Position numbers and translations under genes: made by a program | Notes under the pieces: generated by a model | The model's input: the letters and a program-made list of their open reading frames with translations, nothing else | What the model was told of the DNA's origin: nothing | Database searches by the model: none | NCBI RefSeq assembly: GCF_001676875.1 | Contig: NZ_JYKA01000003.1 | Span: forward strand, 186,001-250,000 | DNA from: Chromobacterium subtsugae | GTDB taxonomy: Bacteria > Pseudomonadota > Gammaproteobacteria > Burkholderiales > Chromobacteriaceae | Reading direction: 5' to 3' | DNA length: 64,000 nt | Shown: in pieces, positions 1 through 8,978 of the stretch | How the letters are laid out: each line of letters opens with the position of its first letter | Numbering within the stretch: position 1 is the stretch's first letter

Positions 1-2
1 AG

Positions 3-1364
3 GCGCTGATCTTGCAGTGGTCGGCGGTGAATTGCCAGAAGGAGTACACCGGCCGCACCCGCGGGCTGATCACCGGCGTGCTGACGGTGGGCAGCTTCAC
101 CATCACCAATTTCCGCCAGGTGAGCGGGGTGGTGTCGCAGGAAGAACTGTGCCGGACGCAATATCGGCAGTACGGCGGCGACGACGCGCTGCTGCGCAAC
201 GCCATGATGCGCAGCCGCCAGTTCGAGTCGGCGCGCGACGCGGTGCTGGCGCGCGGCGCCGGCGCGATGCAGAGCGCGACGCCGGAGGAGTGGTTCGCCG
301 CGGCCAGCCAGCGGGTGGCGTCGCTGTACCAGGTGCAGCAGGACCTGCTGCAGCAGATCCGGCAGCGGGTGGAGGGCCAGGCGCATAGCGCGCGCCTGCA
401 TGGCTATCTGGTGCTGCTGGGTCTGCTGTTCCTGTTGCTGCCCATCGCGCTGGCAGTGCTGGTGGGGCGCAACATCATCCGCACGCTGGGCGCCGAGCCC
501 GACGAGGTGGCGCAGGGCATGCGCGAATTGTCGGCCGGGCGGCTGGATTTCTTTCTGCCGCTGGCGGCCGGCGACGACCACAGCCTGGCCGCGCACATCC
601 GCCAGATGGGCGACCGGCTGTCGGGGGTGATCCTGCAGGTGAAGCAGGACGCGGATGCGGTGGCCAACGCGTCCACCGAGCTGAATTCGGCTTCGCAGGG
701 CTTGTCGCAGGGCGCGGCGCGCGCGTCGGTCGACGTGGAGGGCGCCAGCAGCGCGGTGGACGAGATCGCGCGCAGCATGGCCGAGATGGCCGGCGACGCC
801 AACCGGGCCGGCGGCATGGCCGATACCGCGACCGGGCAGGCGGCGGACGGCAACCAGGTGGTGCAGCAGACCATCGCGGCGATGCGGGAGATCGCGCGCC
901 GCACCACCATCATCGACGACATTGCCTACCAGACCAATCTATTGGCGCTGAACGCGGCGATAGAGGCGGCGCGGGCCGGCGAGCACGGCAGGGGCTTCGC
1001 GGTGGTGGCCGACGAGGTGCGCAAGCTGGCGAAGCGCAGCCAGGCGGCGGCCAAGGAGATCGACCAGGTGGCGAACCGCAGCGTGCAGCTGGCGGAGAGC
1101 GCCGGCCGGCAGCTGAGCGACATCGTCGACTCCAGCCAGCGGACGCTGGAATTGGTGCGCGGCATCTCGCAGGAAGCCACGGTGCAGTCGCAGCGGGTGG
1201 GCGGCATCAACGAGGCGATGCAAAGGCTGAACCAGCTGTCGCAGGGCAACGCCGCGGCCAGCGAGGAATTGTCGGCGGCGGCGCAGGAAGTGGCGATGCG
1301 CGCGGACAGCCTGCGCCGGCAGATGCAGTATTTCCAGCAGGGCGACGACGACAAGCCGGCCTAG
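3..1364 (+). CDS. Methyl-accepting chemotaxis protein, 5' end outside the window
   Basis: The reading frame is open to the first base of the window, so the true start and first membrane segment are missing. What remains is about 130 residues of a helical sensor region, resembling nitrate/nitrite-sensing (NIT-type) domains with an [10 protein letters not shown] stretch. A membrane helix follows near bases 404-466, then a HAMP linker containing [18 protein letters not shown]. The C-terminal half is a cytoplasmic signalling hairpin with the family tip motif [19 protein letters not shown]. It would signal to CheA/CheW at the inner membrane. The NIT assignment is inference; the chemoreceptor call is firm. 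It ends before a bidirectional terminator. Confidence 0.93.
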   Translation, partial: ALILQWSAVNCQKEYTGRTRGLITGVLTVGSFTITNFRQVSGVVSQEELCRTQYRQYGGDDALLRNAMMRSRQFESARDAVLARGAGAMQSATPEEWFAAASQRVASLYQVQQDLLQQIRQRVEGQAHSARLHGYLVLLGLLFLLLPIALAVLVGRNIIRTLGAEPDEVAQGMRELSAGRLDFFLPLAAGDDHSLAAHIRQMGDRLSGVILQVKQDADAVANASTELNSASQGLSQGAARASVDVEGASSAVDEIARSMAEMAGDANRAGGMADTATGQAADGNQVVQQTIAAMREIARRTTIIDDIAYQTNLLALNAAIEAARAGEHGRGFAVVADEVRKLAKRSQAAAKEIDQVANRSVQLAESAGRQLSDIVDSSQRTLELVRGISQEATVQSQRVGGINEAMQRLNQLSQGNAAASEELSAAAQEVAMRADSLRRQMQYFQQGDDDKPA

Positions 1365-1388
1365 CCTCGGCGCGCGCCCGCCTATGGA

Positions 1389-1412
1389 AAACCCGGCCGC
1401 CTGGCCGGGTTT
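1389..1412. terminator. Bidirectional intrinsic terminator
   Basis: A perfect 10-bp stem (AAACCCGGCC pairing with GGCCGGGTTT) surrounds a 4-nt loop. A T-rich tail follows on the + strand, and an A-run precedes it, giving T's on the - strand. It lies between the convergent chemoreceptor and ABC ATPase genes and can serve both. Confidence 0.85.
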
Positions 1413-1434
1413 CGTTTTGCGCGCGCCGCGGTTT

Positions 1435-2439
1435 TCAACGCACTTCGCGGATGTCTTCGCGCGAGATGCGCAGCCGCACCTCGGTGCCGCTGGCCAGCAG
1501 GTCGCCGGCGTTGCGGTTGAGACGGTCCACCTGCAGCGTGGCGCCGCGGGACTCCACCTGGTAGCGGATGATGTTGCCCAATAGCTGGTGTTGGCGGATC
1601 ACCGCCGGCAGCGTGTCGGCGCCGGCCTCGCCGGCATCGGCCAGCTGGATGGATTCCGGACGTATCGCCAGATGGCCCTGGATGTCCAGGCCCAGCAGCG
1701 CCTGGCTTTGCTGCGCGGACAGCAGGTTGTAGTTGCCCATGAAGCGGGCGACGAACTCGGTGGCCGGCTGGGTGTAGATGGTTTCCGCCGCGCCTTCTTG
1801 CTCCACCTTGCCCTGGTTCATCACGAAGATGCGGTCCGACATCGTCAGCGCTTCTTCCTGGTCATGGGTGACGAAGACGGTGGTCAGGCCCAGGCGGCGC
1901 TGGATGTCGCGGATCTGCTCGCGCAGGTTTTTGCGGATGCGGGCATCCAGCGCCGACAAGGGCTCGTCCAGCAGCAGCACGCGCGGCTCCACCACCAGCG
2001 CGCGAGCCAGGGCCACGCGCTGGCGCTGGCCGCCGGACAGTTGGTGCGGAAAGTGTTTCTCGCGGCCGTTCAGCTCCACCAGCGCGATCACCTCGCCGAC
2101 TTTGCGGCGGATCTCGTCGGCGCCGCGCTTCTGCATCTTCAGGCCGAAGGCGATGTTGTCGGCCACGTTCATATTGGGAAACAGCGCGTAGCTCTGGAAC
2201 ACCATGCCGATGCCGCGCTTCTGCGGCGACTGGTGGGTGATGTCGTCGCCGGCCAGGCGGATGGCGCCGCCGCTGGGTGTTTCGAAGCCGGCGATCATGC
2301 GCAGCACCGTGGTCTTGCCGCAGCCGGACGGCCCGAGGAAGGTGACGAACTCGCCGGCCTCCACCTTCATGTTGAAGTCGTGGACCACGGCCTGCTGGCC
2401 GAAGCGCTTGTTCAGATGGTCGATTTGCAGAAATGCCAT
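1435..2439 (-). CDS. ABC importer ATP-binding protein (iron/polyamine/phosphonate-type)
   Basis: A 334-residue ATPase of the CysA/PotA/FbpC class. It has Walker A GPSGCGKTT near residue 40, signature LSGGQRQRVALARAL, Walker B VLLLDEPLSALD and a switch-region HDQEEA. A C-terminal regulatory TOBE-like domain covers roughly the last 90 residues. The ATG at 2439 is chosen because a GGAA-rich ribosome site precedes it. An upstream in-frame ATG at 2469 would overlap the permease stop. It is the last gene of the leftward binding protein-permease-permease-ATPase set and energises that importer. The substrate cannot be read from the sequence. Confidence 0.9.
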   Translation of the reverse strand: MAFLQIDHLNKRFGQQAVVHDFNMKVEAGEFVTFLGPSGCGKTTVLRMIAGFETPSGGAIRLAGDDITHQSPQKRGIGMVFQSYALFPNMNVADNIAFGLKMQKRGADEIRRKVGEVIALVELNGREKHFPHQLSGGQRQRVALARALVVEPRVLLLDEPLSALDARIRKNLREQIRDIQRRLGLTTVFVTHDQEEALTMSDRIFVMNQGKVEQEGAAETIYTQPATEFVARFMGNYNLLSAQQSQALLGLDIQGHLAIRPESIQLADAGEAGADTLPAVIRQHQLLGNIIRYQVESRGATLQVDRLNRNAGDLLASGTEVRLRISREDIREVR

Positions 2440-2458
2440 GATGCTTTCCGTTTCCAAT

Positions 2459-3259
2459 TCAGTGTTCATCGGCGCCGAGGGCGGCGCGGTTGCGGCTGAC
2501 CACCTGCATCAGGCCCATCGCCGCCCAGGTGACCAGGAAGGCGATGATGGCCAGCGCGGCCGGCTCGTAGGCGCGGTTGGCGCCGATCAATTGCAGATAG
2601 GGGCCGAAGGCCGGGCGCGCCAGCAGGCTGGCCAGCGTGAACTCGCCGATGACGATGGCGAAGGTCAGGAAGGCGCCGGACAGGATGGCGGTTTTCAGGT
2701 TGGGGAAGATCACCAGCCTGAGGATGTCGAACCAGCCACTGCCGAGGCTCTGCGCCGCCTCGGTCAGCGAGCGCACGTCTATCGCCGACAAGCCGGTGTC
2801 GACCGAGCGGTACAGATAGGGCAGGGCCAGCGTCACGTAGCCGAACACCAACAGCAGGTCGGTGCCGCGCTCGTTGCCGGTCAGCGGCAGCCAGCCGCCG
2901 CTGCCGTACAGGCGCAGGTAGCCGAATACCAGCACGATGGCCGGGATCACCAGCGGCAGCAGGGTGAGAAACTCGATCAGCGGCCGCAGCCGCGGCAGCT
3001 TCAGCTGCACCCAGAAGGCGGTGGGCACCACCAGCAGGATGCCGGCCAGGATGGTCAGCAACGCCAGCAGCGCGGAATAGCCGAAGCTGGCCTGGAAGCC
3101 GGGGTCGCTCAGCACCACCTTGTAGGCTTCGAAGCTATAGCCTTCGCGTTTCATCTTCAGGCTGAATTCGAAGGTGGCGATCAAGGGCAGCAGGAAGTAG
3201 CCGCTGCCGAGCAAAATGGCGATCCAGGCGCCCAGGCGCGAAGTGGCGGCGGTTTTCAT
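2459..3259 (-). CDS. ABC importer permease, second subunit
   Basis: A 266-residue inner-membrane protein with about six hydrophobic helices. It has the EAA-loop region typical of binding-protein-dependent permeases (TEAAQSLGSGWFDILRLVIF). The start ATG at 3259 overlaps the stop codon of the preceding permease (ATGA), indicating translational coupling. Frames opening further upstream are antisense or alternative-frame noise inside the neighbouring permease. It forms the heterodimeric channel with the next gene. The family includes ferric iron, putrescine and 2-aminoethylphosphonate importers; which one applies here is unknown. Confidence 0.9.
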   Translation of the reverse strand: MKTAATSRLGAWIAILLGSGYFLLPLIATFEFSLKMKREGYSFEAYKVVLSDPGFQASFGYSALLALLTILAGILLVVPTAFWVQLKLPRLRPLIEFLTLLPLVIPAIVLVFGYLRLYGSGGWLPLTGNERGTDLLLVFGYVTLALPYLYRSVDTGLSAIDVRSLTEAAQSLGSGWFDILRLVIFPNLKTAILSGAFLTFAIVIGEFTLASLLARPAFGPYLQLIGANRAYEPAALAIIAFLVTWAAMGLMQVVSRNRAALGADEH

Positions 3260-4164
3260 GCGGCCTCCCGGTGGCTGCGCTTGCGCAGCCAGATGTAGCC
3301 GGCGTTGGCGCTGCCGGTGATCAGAACCATGCCCAACGCCAGCGCGTAGCCCAGGTTCTGGTCGTGCAGCACGTCGCCGTGGATTTGCGCGTACAGCAGA
3401 ATGGTCACGATATTCAATGAGCTGCCGGTCAGCGCGTAGGCGGTGGCCACCGCGCCGAAGGCGTTGGCGAACAGCAGCAGCGCGGCGCCGGCCAGGCTGG
3501 GCCACAGCACCGGCAGCGCGATGTGGCGCCAGTAGGCGAAGCCGGAGCCGCCCAGGCTTTCGCAGGCTTCGCGCCATTCATCCTTCAGGCCCTCCACCGC
3601 CGGAGCGATGATCAGCACCATCAAGGGCACCTGGAAATACAGGTAAGTGAGGGTGAGGCCGGCGAAGCTGAGAATGGAAAAGCCGCTGCCGTACAGGTCG
3701 AAGTCCAGGTATTTGCGCAACAGCATGGTCATCAGCCCCATCCGGCCCAGCGTGGACAGGAAGGCGAAGGCGAGCGGAATGCCGGCGAAGTTGGACGCCA
3801 CGCCTGAGAAGGTGGTCAGCGTCGGGCGGATCCAGGCGGGCAGGCCGCCGCGTATCGCCGCCAGCGCCAGCGCGAGGCCGAGCAGGGTGCCCAGTATGGC
3901 CGAGGCCGCGCTGATTTCCAGGCTGATCTGGTAGGCGCTGAGGATATTCGGTTCGAACAGGCGGATGATATTGCCCAGCGTGAAGTCGCCCTGCGCGTCC
4001 TGGAAAGCGCCCACCATCAGCAAGGCGGTGGGCAGGATCAGGAACAGCAGCGCGAACAGCAGGAAGGGGGCGACGCCCAGCCAGGACAGGATGGATCCGC
4101 GTTGCGGTTTGCCGCTGGAGAGTCTGCTGCCGGGAGGGGACATGGTGTCGGATGATGCGGACAT
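3256..4164 (-). CDS. ABC importer permease, first subunit
   Basis: A 302-residue multi-spanning permease. A hydrophilic N-terminal extension of about 28 residues precedes the first helix (WLGVAPFLLFALLFLILP). The EAA loop reads EWREACESLGGSGFAYWRHI. It is coupled by a 4-bp overlap to the second permease. An intrinsic terminator separates it from the upstream binding-protein gene, so its expression probably depends on read-through. Family: MetI-like permeases of binding-protein-dependent importers. Substrate unknown. Confidence 0.9.
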   Translation of the reverse strand: MSASSDTMSPPGSRLSSGKPQRGSILSWLGVAPFLLFALLFLILPTALLMVGAFQDAQGDFTLGNIIRLFEPNILSAYQISLEISAASAILGTLLGLALALAAIRGGLPAWIRPTLTTFSGVASNFAGIPLAFAFLSTLGRMGLMTMLLRKYLDFDLYGSGFSILSFAGLTLTYLYFQVPLMVLIIAPAVEGLKDEWREACESLGGSGFAYWRHIALPVLWPSLAGAALLLFANAFGAVATAYALTGSSLNIVTILLYAQIHGDVLHDQNLGYALALGMVLITGSANAGYIWLRKRSHREAA

Positions 4165-4187
4165 CGATATGGTTTCTCTTGCCAGGT

Positions 4188-4209
4188 AAAAAGGCCGCCT
4201 TCGGCGGCC
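4188..4209 (-). terminator. Intrinsic terminator between binding-protein and permease genes
   Basis: On the - strand, GGCCGCC pairs with GGCGGCC around a 3-nt loop and is followed immediately by TTTTT. It lies 25 bp after the binding-protein stop and 24 bp before the permease start. It would therefore reduce, not abolish, downstream transcription. That is a common way to keep the binding protein in excess over the membrane subunits. Confidence 0.85.
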
Positions 4210-4233
4210 CGGTGCGATATGGCTACGCCAGGT

Positions 4234-5331
4234 TTACTTGACGCTGCTGCCCACCACGCTGTCCCACTGCTTGGTGATGCCGGCCTTGTAGCTTTCCTGC
4301 TGCTCGATGGTCGGGAACACGGCCTTCTTGTAGGCGGCGGCGTCCGGCAGCTTGCCGATCAGATCGGCCGGAATCTTCTTCCGGGCGGTCAGGTCGTTGA
4401 AGCGGATCGGGTGGCAGTAGCCCTTCAGCCAGGCCACCTGGCCTTCGTCGGAGTAAAGGTATTCCATCCACAGCTTGGCGGCGTTCGGGTGCGGCGCGTA
4501 GGCGTTGATGCCCTGCGCGTACACGCCGGCCACCACGCCGCTCTTCGGCACCACCACTTCCACCTTGGGGTTGCCCTTCAGGGTGTCGCGGTCGGCCAGC
4601 GCGTTGTAGTCCCAGCGCACGATGATGGGAGTGGTGCCCTGGGCCAGCGAGGCGGCCTTGCCGATCACCGGCACGAAGTTGCCGTTCTTGTTCAGCTGCG
4701 AGAAGAATTTCAGGCCGGCGTCGGCGGATTTGTTCACGTCGCCGCGGGCTTGCGACAGGCCGGCGGCGAACACGCCCTGGATGGCCTGGTTGGCGGCGCG
4801 CGGGTCGCCGGCCAGCGCCACGGCGTTCTTGTATTCCGGCTTCAACAGGTCGGCCCAGTCGGCCGGCGCCTTGCTGATCAGGTCCTTGTTGACCTGGAAG
4901 GTCAGCACGCCGTAGTAGTCGCCGTACCAGTAGCCGTCCTTGTCCTTGGCGTTGTCCGGAATGGATTTCCAGGTGGACACCTTGTACGGCTGCAGCAGGC
5001 CCTGGGCCTTGGCTTGCGGGCCGAAGGAGAGGCCGACGTCGATCACGTCGGGCGTTTGCGGACCCTTGTTGTTCTTGTTGGCCTTGATGGCCTCCAGCTC
5101 GTCGGCGGAGCCGGCGTCCGGATTCAGTTCGTTCACCTTGATGCCGTACTTGGCCTTGAAGCCGGCGATGACGTTGCCGTAGCCGCACCAGTCATGCGGC
5201 AGGCCGATCACGGTCAGCTCGCCTTCCTTTTTAGCGGCTTGCGCCAGTGCGGCCAGATTGTCCGCCAGAGCGGAGTTGGCGATCATGCTCAGCGCGCCGA
5301 CTACGGCGGCGTAACCCAGTTTGTTCTTCAT
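4234..5331 (-). CDS. Periplasmic substrate-binding protein of the ABC importer
   Basis: A 365-residue family-1 extracellular solute-binding protein. The Sec signal peptide is visible: KNK, then a hydrophobic core, cleavage after NSALA. The second of two adjacent ATGs is preferred because it sits 5-7 nt from a GGGGAG ribosome site. The mature protein resembles the iron/polyamine/2-aminoethylphosphonate binding proteins. Two lobes can be inferred from segments such as DVIDVGLSFGPQAKAQG and VVAGVYAQGINAYAPHPNAAKLW. It delivers ligand to the two downstream permeases. Its position just beyond hcnABC does not prove a shared function, because a strong hairpin separates them. Confidence 0.88.
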   Translation of the reverse strand: MKNKLGYAAVVGALSMIANSALADNLAALAQAAKKEGELTVIGLPHDWCGYGNVIAGFKAKYGIKVNELNPDAGSADELEAIKANKNNKGPQTPDVIDVGLSFGPQAKAQGLLQPYKVSTWKSIPDNAKDKDGYWYGDYYGVLTFQVNKDLISKAPADWADLLKPEYKNAVALAGDPRAANQAIQGVFAAGLSQARGDVNKSADAGLKFFSQLNKNGNFVPVIGKAASLAQGTTPIIVRWDYNALADRDTLKGNPKVEVVVPKSGVVAGVYAQGINAYAPHPNAAKLWMEYLYSDEGQVAWLKGYCHPIRFNDLTARKKIPADLIGKLPDAAAYKKAVFPTIEQQESYKAGITKQWDSVVGSSVK

Positions 5332-5442
5332 CATTGCTCCCCTTCTTGGCCATTGGCTTATCAAAACTTATGCGATGGTATGAGGGATTGATGACAAATC
5401 CACGTCAGTAATATGACAAAATGATTTCAGTGCTGGATGAGT

Positions 5443-5479
5443 GCCCGCGCCGGACGGAAAAAACCGCCGCGGCGCGGGC
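5443..5479 (-). terminator. GC-rich hairpin after hcnC
   Basis: A perfect 10-bp inverted repeat (GCCCGCGCCG and CGGCGCGGGC) has a 17-nt loop that itself contains CGG-A6-CCG. It begins 8 bp beyond the hcnC stop codon. No T-tract follows on the - strand, so it may be a 3' stabilising stem or an assisted terminator. Confidence 0.5.
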
Positions 5480-5486
5480 GGCGGGG

Positions 5487-6746
5487 TCAGGCGTGCAGGG
5501 CTTCCAGACGCCAGTCTCGCGGCTGTTCGGCGAAGCGGCTGGCCAGGAAGGGCGTGATGTCCAGCGGCAGGGCCTCGCGGTGCGCCAGCTTGTCCAGCAG
5601 CACGCCGGTGATGGCCGAGGTGAGGATGCCGGTGCGGAAGTGGCCGCAGGCGTTCAGGTATCCGTCCACGCCGTCGACCGGCCCCAGGATGGGCAATTCG
5701 TCCGGGGTGCCCGGGCGCAAGCCGGCCCAGCAACGCTTGATGTTGATGCGCGCAAGCTCCGGCAGGCAGCGCACGGCGCCCTGCACCAGTCCTTGGATTT
5801 CGGGGTAGGTGGTGCTGACGTCGTAGCCCTTGTCCTCGGTGGTGCTGCCGATCAGGATTTCGCCGTTGTCCTTTTGCGCGATGTAGCAATCGCTGGTGGT
5901 GATGCAGCCGCGCAAGAGCTTGGGCATTTTCTCCGACAGCACGATCTGGCCTTTCACCGGCTTCACCGGGATGGAGAGGCCGGTCGCCCATTGGCATAGC
6001 TCATCGGCCCAGGAGCCGCCGGCGTTGATCAGCGTGCCGCAGGAAAAGTCGCCGGCTTCGGCGGTGCTAACGCCGGTGACGCGGCTGCCCTGGCGCGCCA
6101 CGCCGGTGACGTTGACGTTGAAGAACACGTCGACGCCGTTTTGCCGCGCCGCCTCGGTATAGGCGTCGGCCAGGCGGAAGGGGCTGACCTGGTGGTCGCA
6201 GAGGAATTCCAGCGCGCCCTGGGCGCTATGGCTGACATAGGGCTCGTCGGCGCGCAATTGCGCCTGGTCCAGCCAGCGCACCTGGCTGGCCAGGTGGGGA
6301 ATCTGCGCGGCGATGTGTTCGGCGTACAGCCGGTCTTCTTCGTCGTAGATGACGAATTTCAGCCCGGTTTCCTCAAACTTGAAATCCACGCCGTGCTTGT
6401 CCCGCAGCTCCTGGTGCAAGGCCGGGTACAGCGCGTTGGACGCCAGCGCGAAGTCGAAAAAGCTTTTGGGCAGGATGTGCGGCGCGCCGGCGCTGACGTT
6501 CACCGCGGCGCCGGCCGCTTCGCGCTTGCGCTTGGCCGAGGTCATGCGGAAGAAGATCACGCCGCAGCCCAGTCCCACCGATTCGCCTATCGCCCACAGG
6601 CCGCCGGCGGAGGCGCGCGAGGCGTTGCCCGGCCGCTTGGCGTCTATCAGGGCGATTTTCAGATTGCCGCGCTTGGACAGCTGGTAGGCGCAGGAGGCGC
6701 CGATGACGCCGCCGCCGGCGATCACGATGTCGTACTGCTTGCTCAT
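5487..6746 (-). CDS. hcnC: Hydrogen cyanide synthase subunit HcnC
   Basis: A 419-residue FAD-dependent amine/glycine oxidase of the D-amino-acid-oxidase fold. It opens with a dinucleotide-binding motif (DIVIAGGGVIGASCAYQL). It contains the stretch RASAGGLWAIGESVGLG and a C-terminal GLRPGTPDELPILGPVDG, both as I remember them from pseudomonad HcnC. With HcnA and HcnB it oxidises glycine to HCN and CO2 in a membrane-associated complex. The ATG lies 1 bp after the hcnB stop. Gene order and sequence together make this secure. Confidence 0.96.
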   Translation of the reverse strand: MSKQYDIVIAGGGVIGASCAYQLSKRGNLKIALIDAKRPGNASRASAGGLWAIGESVGLGCGVIFFRMTSAKRKREAAGAAVNVSAGAPHILPKSFFDFALASNALYPALHQELRDKHGVDFKFEETGLKFVIYDEEDRLYAEHIAAQIPHLASQVRWLDQAQLRADEPYVSHSAQGALEFLCDHQVSPFRLADAYTEAARQNGVDVFFNVNVTGVARQGSRVTGVSTAEAGDFSCGTLINAGGSWADELCQWATGLSIPVKPVKGQIVLSEKMPKLLRGCITTSDCYIAQKDNGEILIGSTTEDKGYDVSTTYPEIQGLVQGAVRCLPELARINIKRCWAGLRPGTPDELPILGPVDGVDGYLNACGHFRTGILTSAITGVLLDKLAHREALPLDITPFLASRFAEQPRDWRLEALHA

Positions 6747-6747
6747 G

Positions 6748-8154
6748 TCAAACCTCTTCCGTCGGTTGGGGGGCGGTGGTCGGAAATGCCGAGAACGGCA
6801 GCGGGTCCAGCGGGAAGCGCGGCCGGATCCAGCCGACGTCCTGCTTGCCGGTGTGTTCGCGCAGGCGGTCGCTGCAATAGCCGACGCACATCTTGCCCTG
6901 GCAGTCGCCCATGCTGATCCGGGTGCGCATCTTCAGGCTGATCAGGTCGTTGACGCCCTGTTCCAGCGCGGCGTCGATGTCCTGGCGGGTGGCGTGCTCG
7001 CAGCGGCAGATCACCGTGTCCGGCCGCGGCAGCGCCAGCTGGCCGGCGCCGCGGCGGGTGAAGCGGTCGATGCCGACGCGGAAGCGCAGGATGGCCGCCA
7101 GTTGGTCCAGGCAGGCCTGGCGCTGCCGCAGCGCTTGCTGCTCGCTGAGAATGTGGCGCTGCCAGAGCATGGAGATGGCGGCGATGCGGCCGGTCAGCAT
7201 CGCGGCCTCGCCGCCGCGCAGGCCGCCGATGTCGCCGGCCAGGTGGATATGCGGCAGGCTGCTGCGCTGCCAGTCGTCGCTGTCCGGTTTGAGGAAGCCA
7301 TCGTCGTGGTACTGGTGCGCCAGCCCCAGCTGCTGGGTCAGCTGGGTGCGCGGGATGAAGCCGTAGCCCACCGCCAGGGTCTGCGCCGGCAGGCGGCGCT
7401 GCCGGGACAGGTCGGCGGTCCAGTCGGCGTCGTAGGGCGCGACGGTGATGTCGCGCAGCTCGTCCTGGCCATGGCCTTCGACGATGCCCCAGCCGTAATG
7501 CAGGGGAATGCCGTGGCGTTTCAGATAGGCGACCATGCTCAGCCCGTCCAGGAACAGTTGCGGCTGGTTGAGCAGGGCGATGGCCTCCTTGGCCAGCCGG
7601 CCGAAGGCGCAGGCTTCGTAGATGCCCGCCACGTCGGCGCCAGCGCGGTGCAGCTGGCAAGCCACCAGAGGCAGCAGCGGACCGGTGCCGGCCAGCACGG
7701 TGCGGCCCAGCGGCTTGACCACGCCGCTCTTGAGCTGCAGTTGCAGGCCGCCCAGCATGATGACGCCGGGCAGGGTCCAGCCGGGAAAGGGCACGCTGCG
7801 TTCGTGGCAGCCGGCGGCAAGCAGCAGCTGCGAGTAGGCTATCGGCTGCACCTGCTCATCCGGGGACAGGGCGAACAGCTGGCCGCCGTCGCCGCCGACG
7901 ACGCGAGTCTCCAGGCGGATGTCGATTTGCGGGCGGAATGGTTCGAATTCGCGATGCAGCGCCTGCATGTTTTCGCGGTAGCGCTCCCCCAGGTAGTCCA
8001 GCACCACGCCCTGGCGCAGCGGGCCGCGGTAGACCACGCCGCCCAGCCGCGAGGCCTCGTCCAGCAGGATGCTGTGCACGCCATGGCGGGCCAGTTCCAT
8101 CGCGGCGGCAATGCCGGCGGGACCGCCGCCGACGATTAGCGGTTTGCCGTTCAT
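6748..8154 (-). CDS. hcnB: Hydrogen cyanide synthase subunit HcnB
   Basis: A 468-residue FAD/NAD(P)-binding pyridine nucleotide-disulphide-type oxidoreductase. It has an N-terminal GGGPAGIAAAMELARHG nucleotide fold and a second fold near the middle. The C-terminal cysteine cluster (CRCEH ... GDCQGKMCVGYC) is of the BFD-like iron-sulphur kind. It links the glycine-oxidising HcnC to the ferredoxin-like HcnA. The ATG overlaps the hcnA stop by 4 bp (8151-8154). Frames extending further upstream lie inside hcnA and are not used. Confidence 0.95.
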   Translation of the reverse strand: MNGKPLIVGGGPAGIAAAMELARHGVHSILLDEASRLGGVVYRGPLRQGVVLDYLGERYRENMQALHREFEPFRPQIDIRLETRVVGGDGGQLFALSPDEQVQPIAYSQLLLAAGCHERSVPFPGWTLPGVIMLGGLQLQLKSGVVKPLGRTVLAGTGPLLPLVACQLHRAGADVAGIYEACAFGRLAKEAIALLNQPQLFLDGLSMVAYLKRHGIPLHYGWGIVEGHGQDELRDITVAPYDADWTADLSRQRRLPAQTLAVGYGFIPRTQLTQQLGLAHQYHDDGFLKPDSDDWQRSSLPHIHLAGDIGGLRGGEAAMLTGRIAAISMLWQRHILSEQQALRQRQACLDQLAAILRFRVGIDRFTRRGAGQLALPRPDTVICRCEHATRQDIDAALEQGVNDLISLKMRTRISMGDCQGKMCVGYCSDRLREHTGKQDVGWIRPRFPLDPLPFSAFPTTAPQPTEEV

Positions 8155-8462
8155 TTCAAGCCCTCCGTATCCAGGCGGTTGCCGGCGGTCTCCACCCGCA
8201 TGCCGGCTTGCACCACCGTCTGGCAGGCGCGCCGTTTGTGGCGGCCGTCTATGCGCACCTGGCAGCAGTGGCAAACGCCCATGCCGCAATAGGAGCCGGC
8301 GATCTGTTGCTGGTCGTTGCGGCTGAGCCGGCGCAGGCCGACGGCGTTCAGCACGCTCAGCACGGTTTCGCCGGCCGCGGCGGCCACGGCCTGGTTGTCG
8401 ATATGGATGGTCAGAGTCTGGCCTTGCAGGGCCTGGATGTCATGGTCGCGGTGTAAGGACAT
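8151..8462 (-). CDS. hcnA: Hydrogen cyanide synthase subunit HcnA (2Fe-2S)
   Basis: A 103-residue ferredoxin-like protein with the cysteine pattern GSYCGMGVCHCCQVRIDG plus a later RACQT, typical of 2Fe-2S subunits of opine/glycine dehydrogenases. The ATG at 8462 is chosen over an open frame reaching 8591 because AAGGTG lies 5 nt upstream. The resulting length also matches HcnA. It is the first gene of the hcnABC operon, which has a 5' leader of about 150 nt if the ANR-type promoter upstream is used. Confidence 0.94.
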   Translation of the reverse strand: MSLHRDHDIQALQGQTLTIHIDNQAVAAAAGETVLSVLNAVGLRRLSRNDQQQIAGSYCGMGVCHCCQVRIDGRHKRRACQTVVQAGMRVETAGNRLDTEGLK

Positions 8463-8625
8463 GAAGCACCTTGCTGTGGTGAATGGTGTGGCAGGTTGAG
8501 TTTCGTGGACAGGAAGGCCCGCCAATCTCCTTCCGTGTCCCGTTGCCGCAGCAGTGAACGAATGGCGCCATTTCGGCTTCAATTGCCGCAAATGATATGG
8601 GCATTGATTTTTTGTGATTGCAATG

Positions 8626-8667
8626 TTTTTAGCATCGCCTTGCCTGGGTTTGTTTAATCAAAATCAA
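8626..8667 (-). promoter_or_regulatory. ANR/FNR-type promoter of hcnABC
   Basis: On the - strand TTGATTTTGATTAA (8667-8654) matches the FNR/ANR consensus TTGAT-N4-ATCAA at 9 of 10 positions. An extended -10 (TG-C-TAAAAA, hexamer 8631-8626) is centred 32 bp downstream. That is the class II spacing, with the box at about -41.5. It predicts low-oxygen induction of cyanide production, as known for hcnABC in pseudomonads. The start site would be near 8619. Confidence 0.75.
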
Positions 8668-8699
8668 CTTTTGGACTTAATCTCCAGGAAAGCGACAGG

Positions 8700-8714
8700 C
8701 AGACAAACTGTCTG
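8700..8714. promoter_or_regulatory. Perfect dyad upstream of the hcn ANR box
   Basis: CAGACA-AAC-TGTCTG is a perfect 6-3-6 dyad centred about 47 bp upstream of the ANR-type box, near -88 of the predicted start. It could be an operator for a second regulator, for example a quorum-sensing or other dimeric factor. It does not match the usual LuxR-type CT-N12-AG outline, so the regulator is unknown. The remaining 8715-8960 is A+T-rich with no gene visible. Confidence 0.4.
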
Positions 8715-8978
8715 TCACTTTTTTGCAGGACCATGGTTTTCGAACGGATTTTCACTGTTTGTTAATGAAAATTTGCAAAATCGTTTTAATTAAAATTTTT
8801 AATTAAAATAAATATGTTTTATGCGGCGAGCGGCTACAAACGCTTACATGCGGAAACCTAAATCCTGCTGAAGGCGAAGCGCGACGATGCAATGCTGTAG
8901 TCAGTCCCGGATGGATGCCGGGAGCAGATTGCGCCGCGCGGCCCGCCGCCGGATCAGGAATCGTTGAGGAGACAAGAA

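Noticed and set aside
8604-8624. Second FNR-like site TTGATTTTTTGTGATTGC upstream of hcnA
   Set aside because: The right half does not match ATCAA at the required spacing.
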